Virus record (IMG/VR): IMGVR_UViG_3300027752_000027
Location: 1-51,549 of that record
From: a virus
Length of the DNA: 51,549 bases
Direction: 5' to 3' (one strand)
The stretch's first letter is position 1. The number at the start of each line of letters is the position of its first letter. This document shows positions 31,333 through 38,959 of the stretch, piece after piece. The notes under the pieces are model-generated. The model was not told the DNA's origin, made no database searches, and worked only from the letters and a program-made list of their open reading frames with translations. The position numbers and the translations under genes were made by a program.

Positions 31333-31553
31333 CATCCCCTCTCTGTTATTGAGATTATCCCATCGAACAATCCGTACATAGTATTTTTTGTGGTGATGGA
31401 TACTCCATTAAAGTTGATAACCTTCTCGCCAGCAAGTGCCATTTCTTTTACGAGTGTTGTGAGGTCATTATACTGCTTCCTCTTTGGTTGATATACCTTT
31501 ATTGTAGGTTGTATAACCTTCATTATAGGTTGTTTAACCTTTTTCTTGCTCAT
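31332..31553 (-). CDS. Small protein with heptapeptide repeats, 73 aa
   Basis: After a basic start (MSKKK), three units of the form (K/I/Y)QP-(x)2-KV make a 21-base tandem repeat at about 31485-31540. The rest is a small alpha/beta segment. The start at 31553 overlaps the stop of the 53-aa gene (ATGA), which makes the longer frame to 31592 unlikely. Function unknown. Confidence 0.65.
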   Translation of the reverse strand: MSKKKVKQPIMKVIQPTIKVYQPKRKQYNDLTTLVKEMALAGEKVINFNGVSITTKNTMYGLFDGIISITERG

Positions 31554-31711
31554 TGCCAGTGTCTCACTATATTTAATATAATAAAAATACAAGTTGTAAA
31601 GTTGACTAGAACAATGGCGGTTCGTATGGAAGCAACTATGTCTGCATCACGGTCAGTTGCAGTTGCCTTTTCACCCAGTGCCTTTGCCCATAGTTTCCAA
31701 GCGTATTTCAT
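31550..31711 (-). CDS. Small conserved membrane protein, 53 aa
   Basis: A polar N-terminal half with DRDADIVASIRTAIVL, then a hydrophobic segment (about residues 28-49) ending RHWQ. I recall similar tiny membrane proteins (ADxVAxIRT pattern) from T4-like marine phages. ATGA overlaps on both sides prove its fit between the 63- and 73-aa genes. Confidence 0.65.
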   Translation of the reverse strand: MKYAWKLWAKALGEKATATDRDADIVASIRTAIVLVNFTTCIFIILNIVRHWQ

Positions 31712-31899
31712 ACTTTCCACGCCATTGGTGGAAGAGAAACTAGTCTTCGATACACGGGAAATCCATCAATCGCGATAGACCTTGGGCATACCTTTGACCA
31801 CTCGTCTGCGCGTTGCCAATCCATACCAGTTGTGTAGTGGAGAGTCGCCCATGCGCTATCGCCAACACGTTCTTGCATTAAATAAATCACTTCGTTCAT
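31708..31899 (-). CDS. Small hypothetical protein, 63 aa
   Basis: Not recognised. Tryptophan-rich small alpha/beta protein; the pattern VYRRLVSL recurs in small phage proteins. The start overlaps the stop of gp46. Confidence 0.6.
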   Translation of the reverse strand: MNEVIYLMQERVGDSAWATLHYTTGMDWQRADEWSKVCPRSIAIDGFPVYRRLVSLPPMAWKV

Positions 31900-33626
31900 G
31901 GTGCTTCCTTCCCCTTTATTTTACTAAAGTTTTTGTCTTTGTAGAACTCTATCTTAGAGTCAAACTTGCCATCTAACTCTTCACGCTTGTGAGAGATAAT
32001 GAAGACGCTTGTATCATCACCCAGTGTATGAATAATTTTTAATAGGTTCTCAATTCCTGCCTCATCAAGAGATGAATCAAATGTCTCGTCCAACACCAAA
32101 AGGTTAGTTGAAATACTATTCTTCATCTTTGCAATTTGTCGCCAAGTAAACAATAGTGCAAGGTCAATACGTTGCTTTTCGCCTTCACTAAAAGAGTCGT
32201 AAGTAAACGAATCCCTATGTCGTGAACGGATAGTTTCATTGAAGGAACCATCAAAGTCAAAGTGAACATAAAAGTCCAGTATGGTTAGATACTGGTTGAC
32301 CAGTTTATTTATGACAGGGAGATACTGTTTAATGATCTTTGTCTTGATACCTGTATCCTTGAGCATCTCACTAATGACCAAATTGTACGAGTGCTGGTCA
32401 TTCAGTTTGTTACGAGTTTCTATAAGTGCGTGATACTCTTTCATCAAGGCATCGTAGTCATCGTTTGCTTTCGCAAGATCAGAATGCTTGTCAGACAGTT
32501 TATCAGTATCCCCATTCATCTTATCAATGTTTTTATTGAGAGTAGTTATGGTCTGTAAGTTTATCTGTACGTTCTGCAACATAGTTGCAATGTCAGACAT
32601 CTTCTCTTGGAGACTTGTGATGCCATTAGAAGTATCATCGTACTCCTTTATTACCATATCAGAACCAGTCCGTAGTTCACTTGCCTTGCCTTGTGCTTCG
32701 GTGAGTTTGGTAGTCTTTACTTCCTCGTCAATGTCTTGGTGACAGGTCGGGCAGTTTTCATTATTCTCATAGAACTTTGCTTCCTTTACCAGAGCAGAGA
32801 TTTTAGTCTTGAACTCTGATTTGTATGAATGCAACTGTTGCAACTTCTCAGTCTGTGCGTTTAGTTGTGGTCGGAACTCTTCTTCAAGGTTTGCTGCTTG
32901 TTGCTGATAGGAACTGTTACGGACGACAAGTTCTTCTATCTCTTTCTTTGCTTCTGCAATAAAGGTGTCCTTCTCTTGCTTTGCATCACTATTTATCTTA
33001 GATACATCACGGAGATACTTTTTCTGTGCCTCAGTTTTAGTCTCATTAATTTCTATTGCGTGATATGATTGGTTGACCTTTTCTCTCAAGATACCAGTCT
33101 GCTCCTTGAGCAGTGAGTTCATCTTAGAAAATACATTAATGTCAAGCAAGTCTTCAATCACATCCCTGCGTTGGGGTGTACCCAGTTGCATGAATGGAGT
33201 GAATGAGGATGACCCCAATACTACAACCTGATGGAAAGTCTTGTGACTCAACTTCAGGATGTTCTGTTCAAGTATCTTTTGATATTCTTTGCTATGCGAG
33301 TTTTGGTTCAACACCACATCGTCTTTAAAGATTTCAAAGAGTGCTGGTTTCAGTCCTCGCCTTACCTTGTAAGTTGATGCTCCAACAACAAAAACAATTT
33401 CAACCTCGGTGCTTTTATTGTTGATGCTATTGACAAGTTGTGGTTTGTTGATGTTACGATGCGACCTACCAAACAACCCAAAAGAGATAGCGTCCAACAT
33501 AGTAGACTTACCCGCACCATTGTCTCCAACGATGAGAGTGTGTCTATCCTTGTTGAGATTAATGCTTGTCCAATTGTCACCTGTACTAAGAAAGTTTCGA
33601 TATCTTACACTTTGAAACTTAATCAT
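31896..33626 (-). CDS. 46: gp46 recombination exonuclease subunit (Rad50-like), 576 aa
   Basis: ATPase subunit of the gp46/47 nuclease that resects DNA ends for recombination-dependent replication. Walker A GDNGAGKST (about residues 34-42), a long coiled coil with zinc hook CPTCHQD near the middle, the signature SFSEGEKQRIDLAL and Walker B LVLDETFDS. Length equals T4 gp46 (560). ATG overlaps the stop of gp47. Confidence 0.94.
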   Translation of the reverse strand: MIKFQSVRYRNFLSTGDNWTSINLNKDRHTLIVGDNGAGKSTMLDAISFGLFGRSHRNINKPQLVNSINNKSTEVEIVFVVGASTYKVRRGLKPALFEIFKDDVVLNQNSHSKEYQKILEQNILKLSHKTFHQVVVLGSSSFTPFMQLGTPQRRDVIEDLLDINVFSKMNSLLKEQTGILREKVNQSYHAIEINETKTEAQKKYLRDVSKINSDAKQEKDTFIAEAKKEIEELVVRNSSYQQQAANLEEEFRPQLNAQTEKLQQLHSYKSEFKTKISALVKEAKFYENNENCPTCHQDIDEEVKTTKLTEAQGKASELRTGSDMVIKEYDDTSNGITSLQEKMSDIATMLQNVQINLQTITTLNKNIDKMNGDTDKLSDKHSDLAKANDDYDALMKEYHALIETRNKLNDQHSYNLVISEMLKDTGIKTKIIKQYLPVINKLVNQYLTILDFYVHFDFDGSFNETIRSRHRDSFTYDSFSEGEKQRIDLALLFTWRQIAKMKNSISTNLLVLDETFDSSLDEAGIENLLKIIHTLGDDTSVFIISHKREELDGKFDSKIEFYKDKNFSKIKGKEAP

Positions 33627-34687
33627 TACGCGACCTCCATGCTCTGTGCTTCTTTCATTAGTTCTGATAGTTCCATTTTAATACGGTCTTTATCTAGTAT
33701 AGTCTCAACATTATCAACATACTGATTTAACAGTTCGCTGGTGTCTTCAACCTCAAGTCCTTCATCATTTACATTATCGCTGCTGAACTCAGAAAAGTCC
33801 TCTTGGATTTTTAACTCATGTATTTTTCTTTGTTGTATCCTATCAAGGAATCGGTCAAAGGTGAAAGCATCCTTCTTGTTGATTACGACAACTTTTACGA
33901 ATTTGTTATCCAAATATTCCACAGAGAAATTATTATAATCATGCTTGGTATCATCATACCGTATGCGCTCAAACAACGTGATGGGATTACGAACTGGCAA
34001 TAGTTCCCTAGTCTTCGTGTCAATGATGTGAAAGAATTTATCATCGTGTGCGTCATTCCAAAAGAACTCCATTTGCGAACCAAGATAGTGTATGTTTCCT
34101 TGGTTTGATTTAGCGTGATAATGACCTGACATAACTAACTCAAATCGCTTGAGGTTATCTGAAGTCATTCCGTGTGTGCATGGGACACCGCGCATCATAT
34201 CAAAACCGATAAGTTCAAAGTGTCCACCAATAACATCAGCAGAGCAACTATTGAGAAATCTTTGAATCTTCTCTTCATTGTCCTGACATATCCAAGGGAC
34301 GAGACCTATCTTCATACCGTGGTAGTCTAACACCGTTGGTTCTTCTATGATGTTTACTTCGTTCATGTAGTGACCGAGCAACTCTTTGAGGGAGTTCAGG
34401 TCATTGGTGTTCTTGTAATAGGTATCGTGATTCCCAGGGATGATATCCATAGTGATACCATACTCTCGCAGTTTTTCAAGGAAGTGTTTGCGGTTAGCAT
34501 TCAGTGCCTTGAAGTTGATAAACCTTCGGTTCTCATAGTAATCACCCAAATGAATAATATGGTTAATATCATTCTCAATGAGGTAAGGGAAAAATACATC
34601 AGTGTAAAACTTTTCCTGATATTTAATGAAAATTTCACTGCTGCCTCTAATGCCGCAGTGAGTATCGTTTAAAAGGGCGATCTTCAA
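33626..34687 (-). CDS. 47: gp47 recombination nuclease subunit (Mre11-like), 353 aa
   Basis: Metallophosphoesterase nuclease partner of gp46. Motifs NDTHCG (7-12), HLGDYYENR, GNHDTYY, GGHFEL and SGHYHAK give the five conserved metal-site blocks. Length equals T4 gp47 (339). The start codon is TTG with GAGGA seven bases upstream; the first motif is only seven residues from the start, so no later start is possible. Confidence 0.94.
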   Translation of the reverse strand: MKIALLNDTHCGIRGSSEIFIKYQEKFYTDVFFPYLIENDINHIIHLGDYYENRRFINFKALNANRKHFLEKLREYGITMDIIPGNHDTYYKNTNDLNSLKELLGHYMNEVNIIEEPTVLDYHGMKIGLVPWICQDNEEKIQRFLNSCSADVIGGHFELIGFDMMRGVPCTHGMTSDNLKRFELVMSGHYHAKSNQGNIHYLGSQMEFFWNDAHDDKFFHIIDTKTRELLPVRNPITLFERIRYDDTKHDYNNFSVEYLDNKFVKVVVINKKDAFTFDRFLDRIQQRKIHELKIQEDFSEFSSDNVNDEGLEVEDTSELLNQYVDNVETILDKDRIKMELSELMKEAQSMEVA

Positions 34688-34690
34688 TTG

Positions 34691-35308
34691 TTATTCCTCA
34701 ATGAAATCTGTAAGGTCAGAGTCTGTAGACTTCTTTTTGTTTGACAGTCTTTTCTTCTTATAATACTCAAACTTCTGGTCTTTTTCTTTCACTTCGTCAA
34801 TCCTTTGTCGTAAATTATCAACAAAAGACTGCACTGCTTTTGAAACTTCAGGGTCTTCATCAGGGTCTACCATAAATTCGTCAAGACCAGACTCGGCAAT
34901 ATATTTAAGTTTGACATCTTGCTGTTTTTTTTCTTTAGCAATCCTCCGTAGGAATGCATACCATGCTATCTGCGTGAAGTATCCGAATGCGTTGGGTTTG
35001 CCTTTACGCGTTGCTGCTTCCACATTATAGTTACCTATAGCACGAAGGCAGTTTTCTACAGCATCCATAACCATTTCATCGCGATAGGTATACCGAACAA
35101 AATTCGATTTATGTGACAGTCCTTCACATATCTTCAATAGACAGTTTGCGATATAGTCTCCCACAACAGGAATTGGTTTTCCCTCTGATATTGCTTTTTG
35201 TGATGATTTTGCAAACTCTACAACCGCGTCACTGAAATCAGAGTTGTTGACATAGTGGGGTTTCTCGCGAGGTTTTAACTTCTTAGGTGCAGCAATTTTT
35301 TCGGTCAT
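34691..35308 (-). CDS. 55: gp55 late sigma factor, 205 aa
   Basis: Directs host RNA polymerase to TATAAATA late promoters with gp33 and gp45 (known for T4). The conserved region about residues 75-130 (YRDEMVMDAVENCLRAIGNYN, then NAFGYFTQIAWYAFLRRIAKE) is the sigma region-2-like core. Length close to T4 gp55 (185). First gene after promoter B5, so it is made before late transcription. Basic C-terminus. Confidence 0.92.
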   Translation of the reverse strand: MTEKIAAPKKLKPREKPHYVNNSDFSDAVVEFAKSSQKAISEGKPIPVVGDYIANCLLKICEGLSHKSNFVRYTYRDEMVMDAVENCLRAIGNYNVEAATRKGKPNAFGYFTQIAWYAFLRRIAKEKKQQDVKLKYIAESGLDEFMVDPDEDPEVSKAVQSFVDNLRQRIDEVKEKDQKFEYYKKKRLSNKKKSTDSDLTDFIEE

Positions 35309-35343
35309 ACTTAAAATTCCTTATTACTCTATTTGAATACTCT

Positions 35344-35371
35344 ATTATAAGCATTCAGACTAGGATGTCAA
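35344..35371 (-). promoter_or_regulatory. Sigma70-type promoter, family B copy 5
   Basis: TTGACA-16-TATAAT on the minus strand with the family spacer. It drives gp55, gp47 and gp46. Confidence 0.9.
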
Positions 35372-35378
35372 GGTAATT

Positions 35379-35804
35379 TTAATCTTCAGTGAGCAGTTGG
35401 ATATTATTTTTGGGGGTAAATGGAATAACATTAAGACTATCTGTACGAAGTTCAGTTTCCGTGTTATCTTCAGGTTGTACTGTATCTGCCATATATTTAA
35501 TAATTTCATTTAAAGAAGTACCATACTGATCGATCACGATTGGTGCAGGAATAGTAACGGAAAGTATACTAATTGGATTAATAACACTCACCTTGTGTAT
35601 ATCATCGATGTATGATACCCAAGGTTTTAGGACATAATATGACTTATTCTCTTCCACATTAAAGTCGGCATCATGGGTGCGCCTGTCAATTTCTAGTATG
35701 CAGTTCGCTTCTATTAATTCATCATCTTGCCAAACTATTATATTAGCAAGTACTTCAGTGCCGTTTGAAAATCTAATCTGTTGTATGTTAAATTCTTGTT
35801 TCAT
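35379..35804 (-). CDS. Conserved small protein, possible Sm-like N-terminus, 141 aa
   Basis: The N-terminal 50 residues (IRFSNGTEVLANIIVWQDDELIE as a pattern) show strand-turn-strand rhythm like Sm/Hfq-type barrels; the C-terminal 40 are acidic and probably flexible. Proteins at this place between uvsW and 55 occur in distant T4 relatives. Start coupled to uvsW (ATGA). Confidence 0.6.
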   Translation of the reverse strand: MKQEFNIQQIRFSNGTEVLANIIVWQDDELIEANCILEIDRRTHDADFNVEENKSYYVLKPWVSYIDDIHKVSVINPISILSVTIPAPIVIDQYGTSLNEIIKYMADTVQPEDNTETELRTDSLNVIPFTPKNNIQLLTED

Positions 35805-37285
35805 AGTAACACCTTGTGTATGTCAAAGTCAAATTGCTCTCTCTTATAAATCTTTATTCGTTCTGCTGAGTGATTTAGAGTATAGTTTTTCTTTGATTCC
35901 CATTGAAGGTCATCTGCAATGTCAATTAACTTAGTTTCTACACCATTATCAGACTTACGCAAACCGCGACCAATTGATTGTAGAACTCTCACCTGAGACT
36001 TAGATGGTGAGGCAAAAATAATATTATGTAGGTTCTTTATATTTATACCTGTAGAGAATGTCCCCATAGAAGCAACGATGATTGCACCATCGCTTCCGTC
36101 CACGATACCTCGTATCGCCTCACGGTCAGATACATCCGTTCCGCCATGCACATAGTACGAGTTTTCGTTTAGTTTCTTGATAGACTTGTATAGTCCCTCA
36201 CCGTGTTTTTCTACAAACTGGAACAATACCAGTGTGTTGCCCTTTTGCGTCACTGCAAGATTTCGTATTAGTTTGTTGCGACCCTCATGTGTAACAAGGT
36301 AGTCTACTTCCTCTTGATAGTTTAGTTTACTGACAATTTTTCTACTGAGTTCAGGATACTCTACCACAAGAATATCAATCTTCAGTTTAGCAAGCGTACC
36401 ACTGTCCTGAAGGTCGCGTGTGAAGGTTACTTGTTTAGTCGGTCCAAAGAGACCTTCCAACACCAACTTGTTCACCTGAGTCCCGTCAAGAGTCCCTGTA
36501 GTGCCAAAACGATAGGATGCGTTGGTGCATTTGTCCATTAGAGTGGTGAGAGACTTTGCTTTGAATAGATGACACTCATCTCCAAAGACACAACCGAACT
36601 GCTCAAACCAAGGTTGTCCTAGTTTGTAAACAGACTGCCATGTGGTTATGATGACACGCTTATTAGTTATCTTATCCTTACCAGAATAGATGCGGTGAAC
36701 TTCTCTCTCTGAGTCGTATCCATAGTCACCAAAGTCTTTATACATCTGTTCAACGAGAGATGTCGTTGGCACAACAATCAACACCTTGCTTTCATAGTCC
36801 TCAAGGAACCATCGCATAAGGTTGTAGATAATAAACGACTTGCCCGAACCAGTCGGGGATAAAAGCACCGTTCGCTTTCGCTCAATCGCGTGAACAATCG
36901 CGTCATATTGGTATGGACGAGGTTCAAATGTAGATTTGGCAAATGTAGATTTGTATGACGCAAGTTGTTTCACCATAACTTGATGGTCAACTGTATTCTT
37001 TGCGTTTGGTAGTCCATAGGCAGACTTCTTGAGTGCCATATGATAGTGACGGTCTGAACAGAATCTACAGAGTTTTGCGTAGAGTCCTACATGCAGTTCA
37101 CAGGTCAGCGTATTAAATAAACGTATCTTTCCATCCCACTGACCACGCTTAACGATAGGCATAAACTTTGCACCTGGAACGTCAAAGCAGAAATAGTCAG
37201 ATAGTTCTTGGCGAACACTAGGTTCACAAAGGACTGCCATGTGAGAATGGTTTTGCATATGAATAGTTATTATATTGCTACTCAT
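35801..37285 (-). CDS. uvsW: UvsW helicase, 494 aa
   Basis: Superfamily 2 helicase that unwinds R-loops and branched DNA. Walker A SPTGSGKSF (about residues 141-149), DEAD-box equivalent GDECHLFK, motif III-like GTTGTL, and motif VI QSIGRGLRKS. The N-terminal 100 residues match the UvsW double-stranded DNA-binding domain. Length equals T4 UvsW (503). Confidence 0.93.
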   Translation of the reverse strand: MSSNIITIHMQNHSHMAVLCEPSVRQELSDYFCFDVPGAKFMPIVKRGQWDGKIRLFNTLTCELHVGLYAKLCRFCSDRHYHMALKKSAYGLPNAKNTVDHQVMVKQLASYKSTFAKSTFEPRPYQYDAIVHAIERKRTVLLSPTGSGKSFIIYNLMRWFLEDYESKVLIVVPTTSLVEQMYKDFGDYGYDSEREVHRIYSGKDKITNKRVIITTWQSVYKLGQPWFEQFGCVFGDECHLFKAKSLTTLMDKCTNASYRFGTTGTLDGTQVNKLVLEGLFGPTKQVTFTRDLQDSGTLAKLKIDILVVEYPELSRKIVSKLNYQEEVDYLVTHEGRNKLIRNLAVTQKGNTLVLFQFVEKHGEGLYKSIKKLNENSYYVHGGTDVSDREAIRGIVDGSDGAIIVASMGTFSTGINIKNLHNIIFASPSKSQVRVLQSIGRGLRKSDNGVETKLIDIADDLQWESKKNYTLNHSAERIKIYKREQFDFDIHKVLL

Positions 37286-37292
37286 TTAGATT

Positions 37293-37499
37293 CTACTCGC
37301 TCCAGTGTCGCCAATCTTTTTCGTCAAGTGCATACTCTGTCTTGGTTACGTTATTCCAAGTACCATCGTATCCCATCTTGAACATACCATTATACTTATA
37401 AGGCTGCGTATCGACCGTCCATTCGTGAGGTTCAATAACACTCATGAATGTTGTGCTGTCTTCTCTTTGATATTGAAAGTATATCTTATTGGGTTTCAT
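37293..37499 (-). CDS. Small hypothetical protein, 68 aa
   Basis: Not recognised. Tryptophan- and tyrosine-rich, mostly beta. The start at 37499 lies two bases after the UvsY stop and has AGGAG eight bases upstream; the longer frame to 37532 would overlap UvsY. Confidence 0.65.
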   Translation of the reverse strand: MKPNKIYFQYQREDSTTFMSVIEPHEWTVDTQPYKYNGMFKMGYDGTWNNVTKTEYALDEKDWRHWSE

Positions 37500-37500
37500 A

Positions 37501-37941
37501 CTAAACTCCTGCCTCAAACTTCCTTGCTTCAATCATATTCTTGATAGTTGTATGTCTCCAACGGAGAGTATCAACCATTTCCTTCAAGGTCTCTATACAA
37601 GTCTTGTAATAATAGACTCTTGATTCGCTTTCAATAATTTCGGGGTCAGACTCAACGTAATATTTGAGATCGCCCTTCATAACTTTTAGACCATCAAAAG
37701 GATCATCTGCCCAATTATTATATCGTATTTCTTCCTGAGACATTTTTCCATTAAACCACAACCACTTCTTTTTCAGTAGTATGTTCTGTTTATCTTCAGT
37801 TCGTTTGAGTAGAAACTTTGCTTGTGTAAGATATCCCAAATACTTAGCGTGTAGTTTGGGAGTGTTGCGGGATGCTTCATCTAGTTTATGCTCAATTTCA
37901 CAGTCTTGAGACCATTGCTCAAGTATATCATCTAAATCCAT
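37501..37941 (-). CDS. uvsY: UvsY recombination mediator, 146 aa
   Basis: Loads UvsX on gp32-covered single-stranded DNA. The family shape is clear: acidic N-terminal helix, LDEASRNTPKLHAKYL, KKKWLWFNGKMS, and the end IEARKFEAGV, close to T4 UvsY RAFEAGK. Length equals T4 UvsY (137). Confidence 0.9.
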   Translation of the reverse strand: MDLDDILEQWSQDCEIEHKLDEASRNTPKLHAKYLGYLTQAKFLLKRTEDKQNILLKKKWLWFNGKMSQEEIRYNNWADDPFDGLKVMKGDLKYYVESDPEIIESESRVYYYKTCIETLKEMVDTLRWRHTTIKNMIEARKFEAGV

Positions 37942-37950
37942 ATAATCTCT

Positions 37951-38460
37951 TTAAATTATTTCAAAATAAGAAAATCTAAATTCCGCATTAAAGGTGAGAA
38001 ACTCTACACCTGAGTTAGTTGCTTCCATAGAAACATCCCCTATACTAACTGGGACACAATCTCGATATTTAAATTCTACATTCTTGTTGTTAGAGTTTGT
38101 GAGTGCAGTGACAACGATATCGGAATAAGTTGCTGTTGGCGAACTATTCAGACTATAAGCATCACGCGCATTCACTTGCTCTGTGTTAACAAGTCTCAAC
38201 ATCCATTCGTACATTTCAATATATGACTTGAAGTCTTCGTCAAGAAGCACATCCATAGTTAGGGAACCATATGTCATGGTATTTCCTGGCATTGGCACAC
38301 CACCAATACGAGAGAAGGGAACTTCTGCTGGACTATTGCTTGCTCCTGGGTGATTTACTCGCTGCACAAAAAAACGCAGATTTGAGTAGTTCTGTCGGTC
38401 TATTACAACTCTAAACGATGTGGGTTGAAATAGATTAATATTTTCTGATAAATTATTCAA
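37951..38460 (-). CDS. Tail-tube-like structural protein, possibly gp3, 169 aa
   Basis: A beta-rich protein; SFRVVIDRQ and VNHPGAS-(x)6-PFSRIGGVPMPG are like the core of tail-tube-fold proteins (gp19/gp54 relatives), and MDVLLDEDFKSYIEMYEWM fits the tube-protein helix. In distant T4 relatives the gene between 23 and uvsY is usually the tail completion protein gp3, so that is the likely identity. Start codon TTG with AGGA six bases upstream. It is read from promoter B6. Confidence 0.7.
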   Translation of the reverse strand: MNNLSENINLFQPTSFRVVIDRQNYSNLRFFVQRVNHPGASNSPAEVPFSRIGGVPMPGNTMTYGSLTMDVLLDEDFKSYIEMYEWMLRLVNTEQVNARDAYSLNSSPTATYSDIVVTALTNSNNKNVEFKYRDCVPVSIGDVSMEATNSGVEFLTFNAEFRFSYFEII

Positions 38461-38484
38461 GGGTTTTCCTATTCATTACACACT

Positions 38485-38512
38485 ATTATAAGCATTCAGA
38501 ATGAGAATGCAA
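38485..38512 (-). promoter_or_regulatory. Sigma70-type promoter, family B copy 6
   Basis: TTGCAT-16-TATAAT with spacer TCTCATTCTGAATGCT, followed by AGTGTGTAATGAATAGG. It drives the tail-tube-like gene, uvsY and uvsW, so these can be read before late transcription. Confidence 0.88.
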
Positions 38513-38520
38513 GTACTTTA

Positions 38521-38793
38521 TTAACAGTCCCACGCCTTTCGAGACCAGTAATTTGCTTTAGTCTTATCTTTACCTCCACCCTTGATGCCAGCAGAACGCG
38601 CACAATAGGATGCCTTGTTTCCTTTCTGGTCTTTCTTAATGGACATATTGGGGTCACCAAAATTTACCTTTTTGACCTTACCACCATCCTTTACAAACAC
38701 CTTAGATTTTTTAACATCGCCAGCAGATGGAGTGTTGAGGGAGACAGTCTTACCTTGATAGGTTGCTTCTCTGATGTCTTTAAATGATTTCAT
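38521..38793 (-). CDS. Probable capsid-targeted internal head protein, 90 aa
   Basis: The start MKSFKDIREA-T resembles the T4 capsid-targeting sequence and holds I-R-E-A, a gp21 cleavage site (cut after Glu9). The C-terminal part is very basic, with KKVNFGDPNM and KDKTKANYWSRKAW, a motif I recall from small phage proteins of unknown function. The ATG at 38793 is used because the upstream ATG (38832) precedes the late promoter at 38817-38824. Confidence 0.7.
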   Translation of the reverse strand: MKSFKDIREATYQGKTVSLNTPSAGDVKKSKVFVKDGGKVKKVNFGDPNMSIKKDQKGNKASYCARSAGIKGGGKDKTKANYWSRKAWDC

Positions 38794-38816
38794 TGATAAT
38801 CTCTGTTGTTTATCTT

Positions 38817-38824
38817 TATTTATA
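38817..38824 (-). promoter_or_regulatory. T4-type late promoter
   Basis: TATAAATA followed by AAG on the minus strand, 23 bases before the ATG of the internal head protein. It lies just after the terminator of gene 23. Confidence 0.82.
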
Positions 38825-38844
38825 TTACTCATTTATTTAGGGCA

Positions 38845-38873
38845 TAAAAAAAGGTAACCTTTGCGGGTTACCC
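38845..38873 (-). terminator. Rho-independent terminator after gene 23
   Basis: On the minus strand GGTAACC-CGCAAA-GGTTACC followed by seven T. A second hairpin (GTGGC/GCCAC, 38884-38900) lies just before it. It separates gene 23 from the internal head protein and promoter downstream. Confidence 0.93.
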
Positions 38874-38959
38874 AATAAAAGTGGTGGCTTTAGATGCCAC
38901 TCTTTTTATAGTAAGTGACTCTTAGAATATCCAAGAGTCCTTTTCTATTTTTACCAATC

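Noticed and set aside
36036-36045. TATAAATA on the minus strand inside uvsW
   Set aside because: It lies in the middle of the coding region with no gene start a suitable distance downstream.
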